The position numbers and the translations under genes are program-made. Of a stretch of DNA of 61,390 nucleotides, positions 9,001 through 17,400 are shown piece by piece (the stretch's first letter is position 1; each line of letters begins with the position of its first letter). The notes below the pieces were generated by a model that did no database searches, was not told the origin of the DNA, and saw nothing but the letters and a program-made list of their open reading frames with translations. Where the stretch lies: NCBI RefSeq assembly GCF_005047355.1, contig NZ_SUMC01000048.1:1-61390 (forward strand). The letters run 5' to 3'. Source of the DNA: Actinacidiphila oryziradicis (lineage in GTDB: Bacteria > Actinomycetota > Actinomycetes > Streptomycetales > Streptomycetaceae).

Positions 9001-9939
9001 GACGGCCACGGCGGTGTTCGGGTCGGCCTCGGCGGAGACGTCGGCGACCGAGCGGTTCGCGCAGCCGCTGTCCTTCTGGAAGGCCGGCTTGGACTCGTAG
9101 GCGGAGCAGCCCGAGCCGGCGTTCGACCACGCCGACTCCGTCCAGCCCCGCGGGCTGTTCGCGTCACGGGTCAGGGACGTGCCGCCGACCGAGGTGACGT
9201 ACTGCGAGGCGGCGGGATAGCCGACGCCGTAGCCGGAGTCACCGGAGGCCGCCACCACGGCGACGCCGGGGTGGTCGTAGTAGGCGTCGAGCGAGGCCGT
9301 CTCGGACGGAACCTCGCTCATTCCGTAGGAGTTGGAGATGTACTTGGCGCCGAGCGCGACGGCCTCGTCGACGGCGGCTCCCAGGGCGACGCTGTCGGCG
9401 CTGTCGCTCTCGACGAGGAGTATGTGCGCGTTCGGCGCGACCGCGGAGACCATGTCCAGGTCGAGGGATATCTCGCCGGCCCAACTGGAGTTGGCCGGCG
9501 GGTACTGGGTGCCGCCGCGCTGGTCGACCTTGGAGAAGCAGCCGTTTTCGGTGGTGCACGCGGGCAGGCCGTACTGCTGGCGGTACACGGCCAGGTCGGC
9601 TTCGGCTGTGGGATCGTCGTAGGCGTCGACGATGGCGACGGTCTGTCCCGCACCGCCGTCGCTCGGCAGGTTGTAGGCACTCTGCAGATCGGCCGGTCCC
9701 AGACCCACGGGAGCGGCCGCGGCGGGCTGCGGCCCCCTGGCCGACGGGACGTCGGTGCGGCGCAGTGCGTAGCAGGAGAACTGACCCGGCTTCGGGGTGC
9801 CGCAAGCGGGTTGGTACGAGGCGCTGTTGGTGGTGGTGGCGCCGGCGGCGGCTTGCGGCTGGGCTGTGGCAAGCGGTGCCTGCAGACCCAGAACCGCCAG
9901 CCCAGCGGCGCTCAAGGTGGCCAGGGTGGCGGACACCAT
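6073..9939 (-). CDS. Secreted S53 (sedolisin) peptidase with carboxypeptidase-regulatory-like and kelch repeats
   Basis: The 1288-residue product begins with a hydrophobic segment ending ATAQP, a signal peptide. The sedolisin domain spans about residues 75-405: the catalytic Glu156 and Asp160 are in GEISLDLD, the oxyanion Asp234 in SGDSG, and the nucleophile Ser329 in GGTSAASP. It follows with two carboxypeptidase-regulatory-like beta domains (about 405-560, GTVTDQATGKPIAGATV), a jelly-roll/MAM-like module (about 590-745), a third such beta domain, kelch-type repeats (about 930-1200; motifs YAVGGW, YQIGGC, YCAGGF) and a C-terminal beta domain. The N-terminal propeptide typical of S53 is very short. 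It should act outside the cell on proteins. The expected start with a ribosome site lies 12 codons upstream but is separated by an in-frame TAA (see 9961-9992), so translation may depend on the ATG at 9939. The 3-kb plus-strand frame over it is a shadow. Confidence 0.88.
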   Translation of the reverse strand: MVSATLATLSAAGLAVLGLQAPLATAQPQAAAGATTTNSASYQPACGTPKPGQFSCYALRRTDVPSARGPQPAAAAPVGLGPADLQSAYNLPSDGGAGQTVAIVDAYDDPTAEADLAVYRQQYGLPACTTENGCFSKVDQRGGTQYPPANSSWAGEISLDLDMVSAVAPNAHILLVESDSADSVALGAAVDEAVALGAKYISNSYGMSEVPSETASLDAYYDHPGVAVVAASGDSGYGVGYPAASQYVTSVGGTSLTRDANSPRGWTESAWSNAGSGCSAYESKPAFQKDSGCANRSVADVSAEADPNTAVAVYQTYGHSGWTAYGGTSAASPIIAGVYADAGTPAPGTYPNSYPYEAGNGLNDVTSGSNGSCTILYECKAGTGYDGPTGLGTPNGLQAFRTGPHGELSGTVTDQATGKPIAGATVSDGTSVTHTNAQGSYEFGLPAGSDDLTVTAFGYASGTATVTVTEGTTFTKDFALAQLPSETLSGKVTDGSGHKWPLYSKITIDGDSNPVWSDPVTGAYKVTVPQSSDYTLRFDAFSPGYKEATKTVHVGQAPVTADAAPTADPWQATAPGYALHLSGDTQTFDSTSSAPQGWSVVNAAGLTNGWQFDDPGSHGNHTGGSGAFASVDSRLAGTTGHTDTQLISPVYDFTGKTDPELAFDTMYTLNPYRQTFEVEATDDGGATWTSVWTPDVNAGYSAGPDKVEIPLTDFAGKPAVQLRFRYTALWSWYWGIDNVFVGQRDYPPTPGGMAVGTVTDVNTGQGAVDATVADKSDPSVQAETVPTPEDPNTADGFYSLFVPGAGKHVLDASKHNYTTQSDTVQVPADDTVPASYRLKAGQLQVTPGSLDASVGWGKHATRKLTVKNTGTATATLQIGEQAYGLGSQPSTAKGAPLQRITGDYPMGFLGANAKTGTPAAKPSPVPSDVPSAAPWQSAPALPDAVMDNAADGYDGKVYSSFGVAGANGPMYSTLYVLDPAAGTWTQLAGAADEREAPGHGIIDGKLYAVGGWSTDGPIDAKLEIYDIATNTWTTGASDPKPYAAAGSAVAGGKLYQIGGCDASSSCGTTDTSVYDPATNSWNQIAPYPEPISYTSCGGIDGKVYCAGGFTQSGFVQDAYVYDPATNYWSQLPDMPIPLAASAYAAANGLLMISSGVTGDTITNQGFAYDPKSGTWSTLPNAGTATYRGGGALDFYKVGGATSGSSPTTAVENLPEYTDDAPWLNESTQRLTLRPGERATITVTLDARVAQITKPGDYSAQLVFDSTTPYPLPAAKVTMHVAPPKSKTN

Positions 9940-9960
9940 CCGCGCCGCGGCTGACCGTCT

Positions 9961-9992
9961 TTAGTGAGACGTGCTCAACGAACAACTCCTTT
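9961..9992 (-). promoter_or_regulatory. Ribosome site and apparent original start of the S53 gene, followed by a stop codon
   Basis: On the minus strand AAAGGAG (9992-9986) is followed after seven bases by TTG (9978-9976) and then AGC ACG TCT CAC TAA. The seven codons after the TAA (9963-9961) encode RRSAAAR, just the positive n-region expected before the hydrophobic signal segment that starts at the ATG at 9939. This suggests that the TAA is a nonsense mutation in codon 6. Confidence 0.55.
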
Positions 9993-10200
9993 ACGTGCTT
10001 TCAGAAGCCGCCCACCGGCACTCGGAGTGACGGTGGACGTGAAGATCCGCTGAACGACCATTAGGAAGATCATATGAGACACAAGTCAATGGAGTGCCGG
10101 GGATCCACAGGTTCGGTGCTGCGACAGCTGCGAAACTTGACTCCGCCTTGGTGTTTCCCGGCACGGCAGCCTGATCAGTGGGCGAACCTGACCGCCCTCT

Positions 10201-10218
10201 GACCCGAATCCGCAGGTA
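10201..10218 (+). repeat. 18-bp terminal repeat, copy 2
   Basis: Identical to the motif at the inner edges of the two terminal IS copies (157-174 and 61209-61226). Here it fronts the IS1182 remnant, which suggests that all three belong to related elements with a shared terminus. Confidence 0.65.
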
Positions 10219-11372
10219 GTGGGACTCTGTTGGCGAAGTCTGGCTGCAGTGACGTGGGACAGTGGTGGCCTGCCCGCCGAAGGGCGTTGTCCGCCAAGGG
10301 TGGCGCAGGACGGACGAAATGCGGGTCCGTGACGCACTCGGTCCGCTGTTCACCGACGCCGACTTCACCTCCGGCCCGCTGGCCGGGATGTTCTCCGAGC
10401 TGGGTCAGCCGGGCCTGTCGCCGGCGCTGCTGCTGATGGTGGTCATCCTGCAGTTCCGCCACAACCTCTCCGACCGCCAGGCCGCGGAGGCCCTCGCCGA
10501 CCGGATCTCGTGGAAATACGCTCTCAGCCGCGAGTTGGACGCTCCCAGCTTCCACTACAGCGTCCTGTCGGAGTTCCGCACACGACTGGCCGCCGACGGC
10601 CGGGCCGACGCCGTGTTCGACCTGATGCTGGCCTGGTTGAAGGAGGCGGGCCTGGTCAAGGCGGGTGGGCGGCAGCGCACCGACTCCAGCCACGTGATCG
10701 CCTGCGTGCGTCGGCTGAACCGGATCGAGACGGTCGGGGAGAGCCTGCGCGCCGCCCTGGAGGAGATCATCGTGATCAGCCCCGGCTTCGTGGTGCCCCT
10801 CCTGAAGGAGGGCTGGGACCAGCGCTACGGCCGCAAGGTGGAGACCTCCCGCCTGCTCGGCCGTTCAGGCGCCTCCGCCCAGATGCTGGCCGAGCAGATC
10901 GGCACCGACGGCCAGGAACTGCTGGACGCCATCGATGCCGACCCCACCGCCGACTGGATGAACACCCTGCCCAAGGTCACCATCCTGCGCACCGTGTGGG
11001 ACCAGCAGTACGAACGCACCCGCAGTGGAGCGCGTCCACTCGCCCCACGATCCCGACGCCCGCTACAGCACGAAGACCACCCCCGCCGGCGAGAGCGACC
11101 TGGAGTGGGCGGGCAGCAAGTGCCACCTGACGGAGAGCTGCGAGCCCGGCACCCCGAACCTGGTCACCGACGTGCACACCACCGCGGCCACCGACCCCGA
11201 CGTCACCGCCACCACCGACATCCAGGACAAGCTCATCACCCGTGACCTGACCCCGGGCCAGCACCTGATGGACGCCGGCTACCCCAGCTCCGCCAACTTC
11301 GCCGCCTCCGTCAAGCGCGGCATCACCCTCATCGCCCCGGTCATCGCCGCCACCGGCCGCAACGCGAAGTGA
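10201..11372 (+). pseudogene. IS1182-family transposase remnant
   Basis: The left edge carries the 18-base repeat at 10201-10218. The transposase begins MRVRDALGPLFTD (ATG at 10319) and has the IS1182 pattern NLSDRQAAEALADRISWKYAL, then LDAPSFHYSVLSEFRTRL and GGRQRTDSSHVIACVRRLNR. At about 11020 the frame breaks: VWDQQYERT in the first frame is followed by VERVHSPHDPDARYS in another, with the intervening segment shortened. The second frame ends after APVIAATGRNAK at 11372, well short of the roughly 500-550 residues usual in the family. Both an internal deletion and loss of the 3' part are needed, so it cannot move by itself. Confidence 0.8.
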
Positions 11373-11444
11373 TGATCTGCAACCTTTTGTCAGTGATGGT
11401 TCGGCATAGTTATGTCAGTGTGGTTGTCATCGGGTTTGTGCTGT

Positions 11445-12010
11445 TCAGTGGGATGTGAGTCGGGTTTCGAGTGGTGACACGGATGCCGATTCAATGCTGA
11501 CGACGCGGTAGTGGCGTTGCCAGTCGAGCGGCCAGGGACAGTTCCAGTCTGGGTCGATCGCGGCCAGCTGCTGCGCGCGTTCCTCGGCCCGTTCCGGGTC
11601 CTTCCCGAGACCGCCCTTCCTACGGAGATTGGCCATGTGCTGGCCGACCGGCACCATCGCCTCGCTCTCGCCCCAGACCTGGTCCTGGCGGGGAGCAAGG
11701 TGGCCCGTGGCCTGCCGGTAGGAGCGCAGCGCGGCGAGTTTGGTCTCCCAGGCTTCCTCGCCGGGTTCCCACACCATCCCGGCCTCCGGGGCGTCCAGCA
11801 GTTCCTTGCGCCGCGGCTCCAGCTCCCCGGCCCGCAGTGCCTTCCTCTGCTGGTGCACCCACCTGCCCAGCGGGAAGTTTTTCGTGACGCCCACCGTCGT
11901 CTCGGTGTCGTAGGGGACGGCGTACAGGCCGGTGATCTTGTTCTCCTTCCGCCAGCGGAGGAGGGCTTGGTAGCCCTCGAGCCACACCAGGGACTCTCCA
12001 GAAGCTCCTA
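11445..12010 (-). pseudogene. Helicase-associated-domain fragment
   Basis: The recognisable coding part runs from about 12000 (SLVWLEGYQALLRWRKEN) to 11445 and contains two to three helicase-associated (HA) repeats: GRWVHQQRKALRAGEL, then WETKLAALRSYRQATGHL and VGQHMANLRRKGGLG. These repeats occur in tandem at the C-terminus of large DEAD/DEAH helicases in streptomycete accessory DNA and linear plasmids. The frame extends upstream to 12116 but that part is not HA-like, and the 3' end stops soon after WPLDWQRHYRVV, where longer homologues go on. It is therefore a fragment cut at both ends, with no helicase motor. Confidence 0.65.
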
Positions 12011-12214
12011 CATCAACGCCTCCTTCAGCGTTCGTGGCACACGAGCTGGCCGGATGATTTATCGGCACCCGCTGGCCGCGCCCCGACCACCTCCCGCTCT
12101 CCCACGGCGTGAACACGGGGTCTACGCGGGAAGAATCTTTGGCATGAACACTTCCCCTAGGTGGCTATCGCTTGCTACCAAGTGGTAGCCAGCTTTCCCG
12201 CCCAGGGAGGTTCC

Positions 12215-13009
12215 GTGAGACAGACCAAGTCGCTATCAGCTCTCGCCACGCTGATCCTCGCGATGATGTTCAGCCTGCTACTGACCGGTCCGGCACATGC
12301 TGCCGGACCTGCGTATGTGGCGCTGGGAGACTCGTACTCCTCCGGCAACGGCGCCGGGAACTACGACAGTTCGAGCGGCAACTGCCACCGCAGTTTCAAC
12401 GCCTTCCCGTACCTGTGGAAGAACGCCCACGCACCCTCCTCGTTCGCCGACACCTCCTGCTCGGGTGCGGCGACCACGGATGTGACCAACAACCAGCTCG
12501 CCCCGCTGAACTCATCCACCGGGCTGGTCTCCATCACCATCGGCGGCAATGACGCGGGCTTCTCCGACGTCATGAACACCTGCGTGACCGGCACGGACAC
12601 CGACTGCGTCAACCGGGTCAACCAGGCCGAGAGCTACGCCCAGAACACGCTCCCGGCCCGCCTGGACGCCACCTACAACGCGATCCGCGCCAAGGCGCCC
12701 AACGCCAAGGTGGTCGTGCTGGGTTACCCGCACATGTACACCCTCAACGTCTACTGCGTCGGCCTCAGCGACACCAAGCACCGCAAGATCGACGAGGCCT
12801 CGGACGCCATCGACAGCGTCATCGCCAACCGGGCCGCCGCCCACGGCTTCGTCTTCGGTGACGTCCGCACCACCTTCAACGGCCACGAGCTGTGCTCCGG
12901 CGACGGCTGGCTGCACTCCCTGGTGATCTCGCCAAGCTGGGAGTCGTACCACCCCACCGCCACCGGCCACGCGAGCGGCTACTACCCCGTCCTCAACGCC
13001 AACAGCTGA
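12215..13009 (+). CDS. Secreted SGNH/GDSL lipase-esterase
   Basis: The 264-residue protein has a signal peptide (MRQTKSLSA...GPAHA, cleavage near residue 29) and the GDSL/SGNH blocks: nucleophile Ser40 in ALGDSYSSG, Gly and Asn112 in ITIGGND, and His246 in SYHPTATGH. Cys residues in pairs fit the secreted, disulphide-bonded Streptomyces lipase/esterase group. It should hydrolyse ester bonds of lipids or acylated polymers outside the cell. The GTG at 12215 is chosen because AGGGAGG (12204-12210) lies four bases before it; earlier in-frame starts would break the signal peptide. It is a single gene followed by a strong terminator. Confidence 0.9.
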   Translation: MRQTKSLSALATLILAMMFSLLLTGPAHAAGPAYVALGDSYSSGNGAGNYDSSSGNCHRSFNAFPYLWKNAHAPSSFADTSCSGAATTDVTNNQLAPLNSSTGLVSITIGGNDAGFSDVMNTCVTGTDTDCVNRVNQAESYAQNTLPARLDATYNAIRAKAPNAKVVVLGYPHMYTLNVYCVGLSDTKHRKIDEASDAIDSVIANRAAAHGFVFGDVRTTFNGHELCSGDGWLHSLVISPSWESYHPTATGHASGYYPVLNANS

Positions 13010-13033
13010 TCACTCTCACGAACGACTGGCGCA

Positions 13034-13079
13034 CGGCAGAGCCCCTGTCCGCGGCACTCCGCGAACAGGGGCCCTGCCG
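13034..13079. terminator. Strong hairpin after the SGNH gene
   Basis: A long imperfect stem: CGGCAG (13034-13039) and GCCCCTGT (13041-13048) pair with ACAGGGGC (13065-13072) and CTGCCG (13074-13079), with a further GC-rich inner part. It lies 25 bases after the stop of the lipase gene. Confidence 0.75.
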
Positions 13080-13105
13080 CGGCTGGTGACGGGTCTGGTC
13101 CGAAA

Positions 13106-13387
13106 ATGACGTCTGAACGCTGTCCCGCTGAGGAGCCTCACGTGGAGGTGAAGGGCACCACCGGTGCGCCGACGAGTGTGGAGCTGACCATCAACGAGGT
13201 CCTGCACGCCCGTGACAAGGGCAACACGGTCGACTTGTACGTGGTCAGTGACATCACCGTCGACACCCGCACCGAGCCCTACACCACCGCCGAAGGAGTG
13301 CTCTCACACTTCAAAAACTGGGAGCCCGCCGAGGAAGACCTGCGCCCGCGCAAGTACGAGTACCGCCTGCCGGCGAACGGCAGCTGA
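13106..13387 (+). CDS. DUF3883-like small protein, probably a C-terminal fragment
   Basis: The 93-residue frame reads HVEVKGTTG, VELTINEVLHARD and DLYVVSDITV. This is the core of DUF3883, a PD-(D/E)XK-like fold (E-V-K) usually at the end of larger restriction or helicase-associated proteins. Here it begins only a dozen residues before the motif and has no clear ribosome site, so it may be a remnant cut from a longer gene. It stands between the lipase terminator and a decayed gene, with no partner. Confidence 0.5.
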   Translation: MTSERCPAEEPHVEVKGTTGAPTSVELTINEVLHARDKGNTVDLYVVSDITVDTRTEPYTTAEGVLSHFKNWEPAEEDLRPRKYEYRLPANGS

Positions 13388-13501
13388 CAGCGGGGCGGTC
13401 CTGGCCGCGGCAAGCGAGTCGATGAGCTGACGCCAAATCACATGCCTCGCAACCAGAGCCCCCACCATGGTGGTGCCGTACCGGGGCTGGCAAGCCGGTA
13501 T

Positions 13502-14033
13502 TCACCTGCGGGTCTTGCTTGATTTCCCCCGGATGCCCTCGCGCCGGTTCAGGGCGCAGCGCCGTGACCAGACGCTGCGCCGTCGGCTGCTAGTTGTAGA
13601 GATGGCGACGCCGCCGTGGTGGGAGCAGGCGCCTTGGTGGTGGGCGGCGTAGGTGTAGGTGCCGTCGTTGCACTTGGCGGTGGCCGGGTGGGACGTGGTG
13701 ATGCCGCCGGAGGTCGACGAGCCGCCGCTGCTGCTGCCCGAGGAGCCGGTGCTGGACTTGTGCGTCGCCGTCGCTTTGGCTTGGGCTTGGTCGTCTTGGT
13801 CACAGTGACCGTCGGGTGCGGCGTGGCCGTCTTCGTGGCGGTCGCGGTGACGGTGACCGTGGGGCGCGGCGCGGGAGCTGGCCGTGCTGGAGTCACCGCC
13901 GCCGAATGCGGCACCGATCGAGAGCAGCAAGATGCCGCCAATCCACACGCGCTTGCGCTGGTGCAGCGGACGCGTGTCGGGCAGGTTGAGGCGGGCGGAC
14001 GGCCCACTGCGGGCCGGGCTGGTGCTGGGTCAT
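13502..14033 (-). pseudogene. DUF3761 protein, several frameshifts
   Basis: The coding pieces lie in different frames: an N-terminal MTQHQPGPQWAVRPPQP from the ATG at 14033, a membrane segment HQRKRVWIGGILLLSIGAAFGGGD, a Thr/Val-rich stalk PTVTVTATATKTATP, then THKSSTGSSGSSSGG and the DUF3761 signature CNDGTYTYAAHHQGACSHHGGV. The expected protein is a small membrane-anchored or secreted protein with this C-terminal motif. At least three indels are needed to join the pieces, so the gene appears dead unless the base calls are wrong. Confidence 0.6.
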
Positions 14034-14041
14034 GTGGGTAG

Positions 14042-14403
14042 CACCTGCGCTGACGCGTAGGCGCTACCCGGTGGTGGACTGATGTCGTTGGCGTCACTGC
14101 GGTGCGGGCTGACCGTGCAGGCTGTCGCGGTCAGCCGGTGGTGAGGACGCCGAGGTGCTGGCGGCGGCCGGTGGTGCGCTGGGCTCAGCGGGGCTGTAAA
14201 TGGCTGGCCATGGGGGGGTATGTCGCGTCTGCTGTCGTCCCTCCGCGTTGGGCGTGTGAACTGGCATGTTGTGACAGGATGGTGATAATAAGGTGCTCGA
14301 CTCGGGCGAGAGTGGTCAGAATCTCGTAATCAGGCTGTCTGAAGAGTCATGCGCTACGGCCCCGGCGTAGCTAACAGGACGATGGAAGGCGCGGTGAACG
14401 TCG
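14042..14403. other. Intergenic, upstream region of the BREX operon
   Basis: It is less GC-rich than its surroundings at 14260-14345, with AT-rich words such as GATAATAA, and must carry the BREX promoter, though no pair of -35/-10 boxes with normal spacing is clear. The ribosome-site-like GGAAGG at 14384-14389 sits four bases before a GTG at 14394. Confidence 0.4.
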
Positions 14404-17400
14404 GTGGCGGCAGCAGGCGGGTCGGCATCCCCCCCACCGAGACCGGCGCCCAAGCCGGCTCAGCCCAAGGTCCAGCGGTGGCACCAGACCCGCACCTCCC
14501 CGTTCCCGTGGGAGCAGGACGCTCTGGACCACGTCAAGCGGCTCATGCCGCAGAGCGAGCCCTACCGCGCCTGGGCGACGTTCTCCTTCTCCGCGGCCTC
14601 CGGCCGCGTCAATGAGTGTGATCTGTTCATCGCCGTGCCGCGGGGCCTGTACCTGGTTGAGCTGAAGGCGCACCCCGGGCGCCTGGTCAACCACGGTTCC
14701 ACCTGGTCCTTCCAGGGCGAGGACAAGATCCGCACCATCCCCAACCCGCTGCACCTGACGGACTTGAAGTCCAAGGAGCTCAAGGGCCAGTTGGAGTGGG
14801 CCGCCCGCAAGCTGTCCTCGGGTCGGGCCTTGCGCATACCGCGGGTGGAGCCCGCGGTCTTCCTTTCCGCCCCGGGTCTGGTCAGTGAGCTGGATGAGGT
14901 CCAGCGCATCCGCGTCTACGGGCGCGACGGCGCCGCGAGCGGCCTGCCCGGCATCTGGCAGGACCTGCTTGCCACGCCCCCGCTGCGCGAGGAGCAGCGC
15001 ATCACCGCGGACTTCGCCCGCCGCCTGGATGACTTGATGCGCACGATCGGCGTCCGGGCCTCTACCGCGCACCTGGACTTCGGCGACTGGCGCCTGCAGC
15101 CGCGCCCCCTGGATGCCGGTGACACCTGGGAGGACCGCCTCGCGCAGCGCGAGGGCCTGGTCCATGAGGAGGGCCGGGTCCGCGTCTACCTGGTGGAGCT
15201 GCAGGCCACCGAGGCGGCCCGGCGCTCCACCGAGCGCGCCGCGCTGCGGGAGTATCAGGTGCTGCAGGGCATCACCCACCCCGGCATCGCCCAGGCCGTC
15301 GACTTCCGCGAGCACCAGGGCGGCCCGGCCATCCTGTTCCGCCACCGCCACGAGGATCTGCGGCTGGATGACTACCTGGCCGCACACGGGGCCAGGCTCA
15401 GCGACGAGACCCGCCGCGCCATGGTCCGCCAGCTCGCGGATGCCCTGCGCTACGCGCACCGCCGCAGCCTCTACCACCGCGCTCTGGCCGCCCGCTCCAT
15501 CTACGTCACCGCCCGGCCCGACGGCGGGCAGCCGGCGCTTCGCATCACCGACTGGCAGAGCGCCGCGCGGGACTTCGAGGCCACCTCGCTCAGGTCGCTG
15601 GGCAACAGCCCGCTGGGTGAGGAGCACCTCCCAGACGCCGCCGAGGTCTACCTCGCCCCGGGCTTTGAGGAGGAGTACGCCGACCCGGTGGAACTGGACG
15701 TCTTCGGCCTGGGCGCGGTCGCCTACCTCATCCTCACCGGCACCGCCCCCGCCGCCCGCCGCAGCGAACTGATGACCCGGCTGGGCGCTGATGGCGGCCT
15801 GCACCCCTACGCCGTCAGCGACAGCATCGCCGCCTCCCTGGACGAACTCATCTACCAGGCCACCCGCTCCGACGCCGCCGACCGCCTCGAATCCGTCGAC
15901 GCCTTCCTCAAGCGGCTGGACACCGCCGAGCAGGACGTCAACTCCCAGGCCGCCGCCGCGGAGGCCGACCCGCTCAGCGCCACCCCCGGCCAGGCCCTGG
16001 ACGCGGAGTGGAGCGTGGTGCGGGTGCTGGGCAGCGGCGCGACGGCCCGCGCCCTGCTCGTGCAAGCCGACCCCGAGGACGGCGCGGGCTTCCCCCAGCC
16101 CCGGGTCCTGAAAGTCGCCCTGGACGCCGGGAAAGACTCACGGCTGCACGCCGAGGCGACGGCACTGAAGCAGGTCGGCGGCGGCCGCATCGTCCGGCTG
16201 CTGGACGGCCCGCGCACCCTGGGCGGGCGAACCGTCCTGGAGCTGGAGTACGCAGGCGAGCAGTCCCTCGCCCAGCGCCTGCGCGGCCAGGGCCGCCTGA
16301 CCTACGACGACCTGGAGAGCTTCGGCGAGGACCTCTTCAAGGCCCTGGAGGAACTCACCGCCAAGGGCGTCCGCCACCGGGACATCAAACCCGACAACCT
16401 CGGCGTCCAGCACGGCGCGGACGGCCGCGAACACCTGATGCTCTTCGACTTCTCCCTGGCCGACGTCCCCGACCGCGACGTCAAAGCCGGCACCCGCGGC
16501 TACCTGGACCCCTTCCTCGACCACGGACACCGCCGCGAGTTCGACGACTACGCCGAGCACTACGCCGCCGCCGTCACCCTCCACGAGATGGCCAGCGGCG
16601 AGCGCCCCGTCTGGGGAGACGGCACCGGCGACCCCCGCACCACCAGCGACGAGCACCCGGCGCTCGCCGAGGACCTCTTCGAGCCCGGCCTACGCGAGGG
16701 CCTGACCGCGTACTTCGCCCGCGCCCTGCACCGCGACACCGCCCACCGCTTCGACTCCCTCAAACAGATGAGCGCGGCCTGGCGCGAGCTGTTCACCCAC
16801 GCCGACGCCGTCCCACCCGCCACCACCCCCGCCACCGCCACAGCCACCACCGACTCCGACACCCTGCAAGAGATCCGCGACGCAGCAGCACTGGCCGCCG
16901 AGCCGACGACGGAGCTGATCGCCGCCGGCCTGTCGCCACGCGCCGTCTCCGTCGCCGCCGACCTGGGCGCCAGCACCGTCAGCGACCTCCTGGCCCTGCC
17001 ACCACACCGCTTCTCCCAAGCACGCGGCGCCGGCGTCCTCATCCGCAACGAACTCAAACGCCGCCACAGACAATGGACCACCGCGCTACGCCGCAAGCCC
17101 ACAGCAGGGACCCCGGGCGCGGCGGCGACGGGCAAGGCCGTGGGGCCCGCGACCCCGTCCGGCAAGGCTACGGCGTCCGCCGGGAGCGAGGAGGCGGTCC
17201 TGGACCAGGTGACCGCACGCGGACCGGTCGACCAACTCGCCACGCTGCTCGCCCCCGGCCCCACCCGCGCCACCTCCAACAAGTCCGAGGTCATCCGCGC
17301 GACCCTCGGCCTGCCCGGCGACGGCCCCCAGCCCGAACCGTGGGAGGCAAAGCTCGCCCCCTGGCCCACCCAAGTCGCCATCGCCGGCGCCCTGCAGACC

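Noticed and set aside
6943..9954. 1003-codon open frame on the plus strand
   Set aside because: It is antisense to the S53 peptidase gene, is Val/Gly/Arg-rich without any domain pattern, and arises from high GC at third positions.
14349..14615. 88-codon frame with ATG/GTG starts before pglW
   Set aside because: Beyond the C7 tract it is an out-of-frame reading of pglW's NERD region; taken instead as evidence for a tract-length switch.
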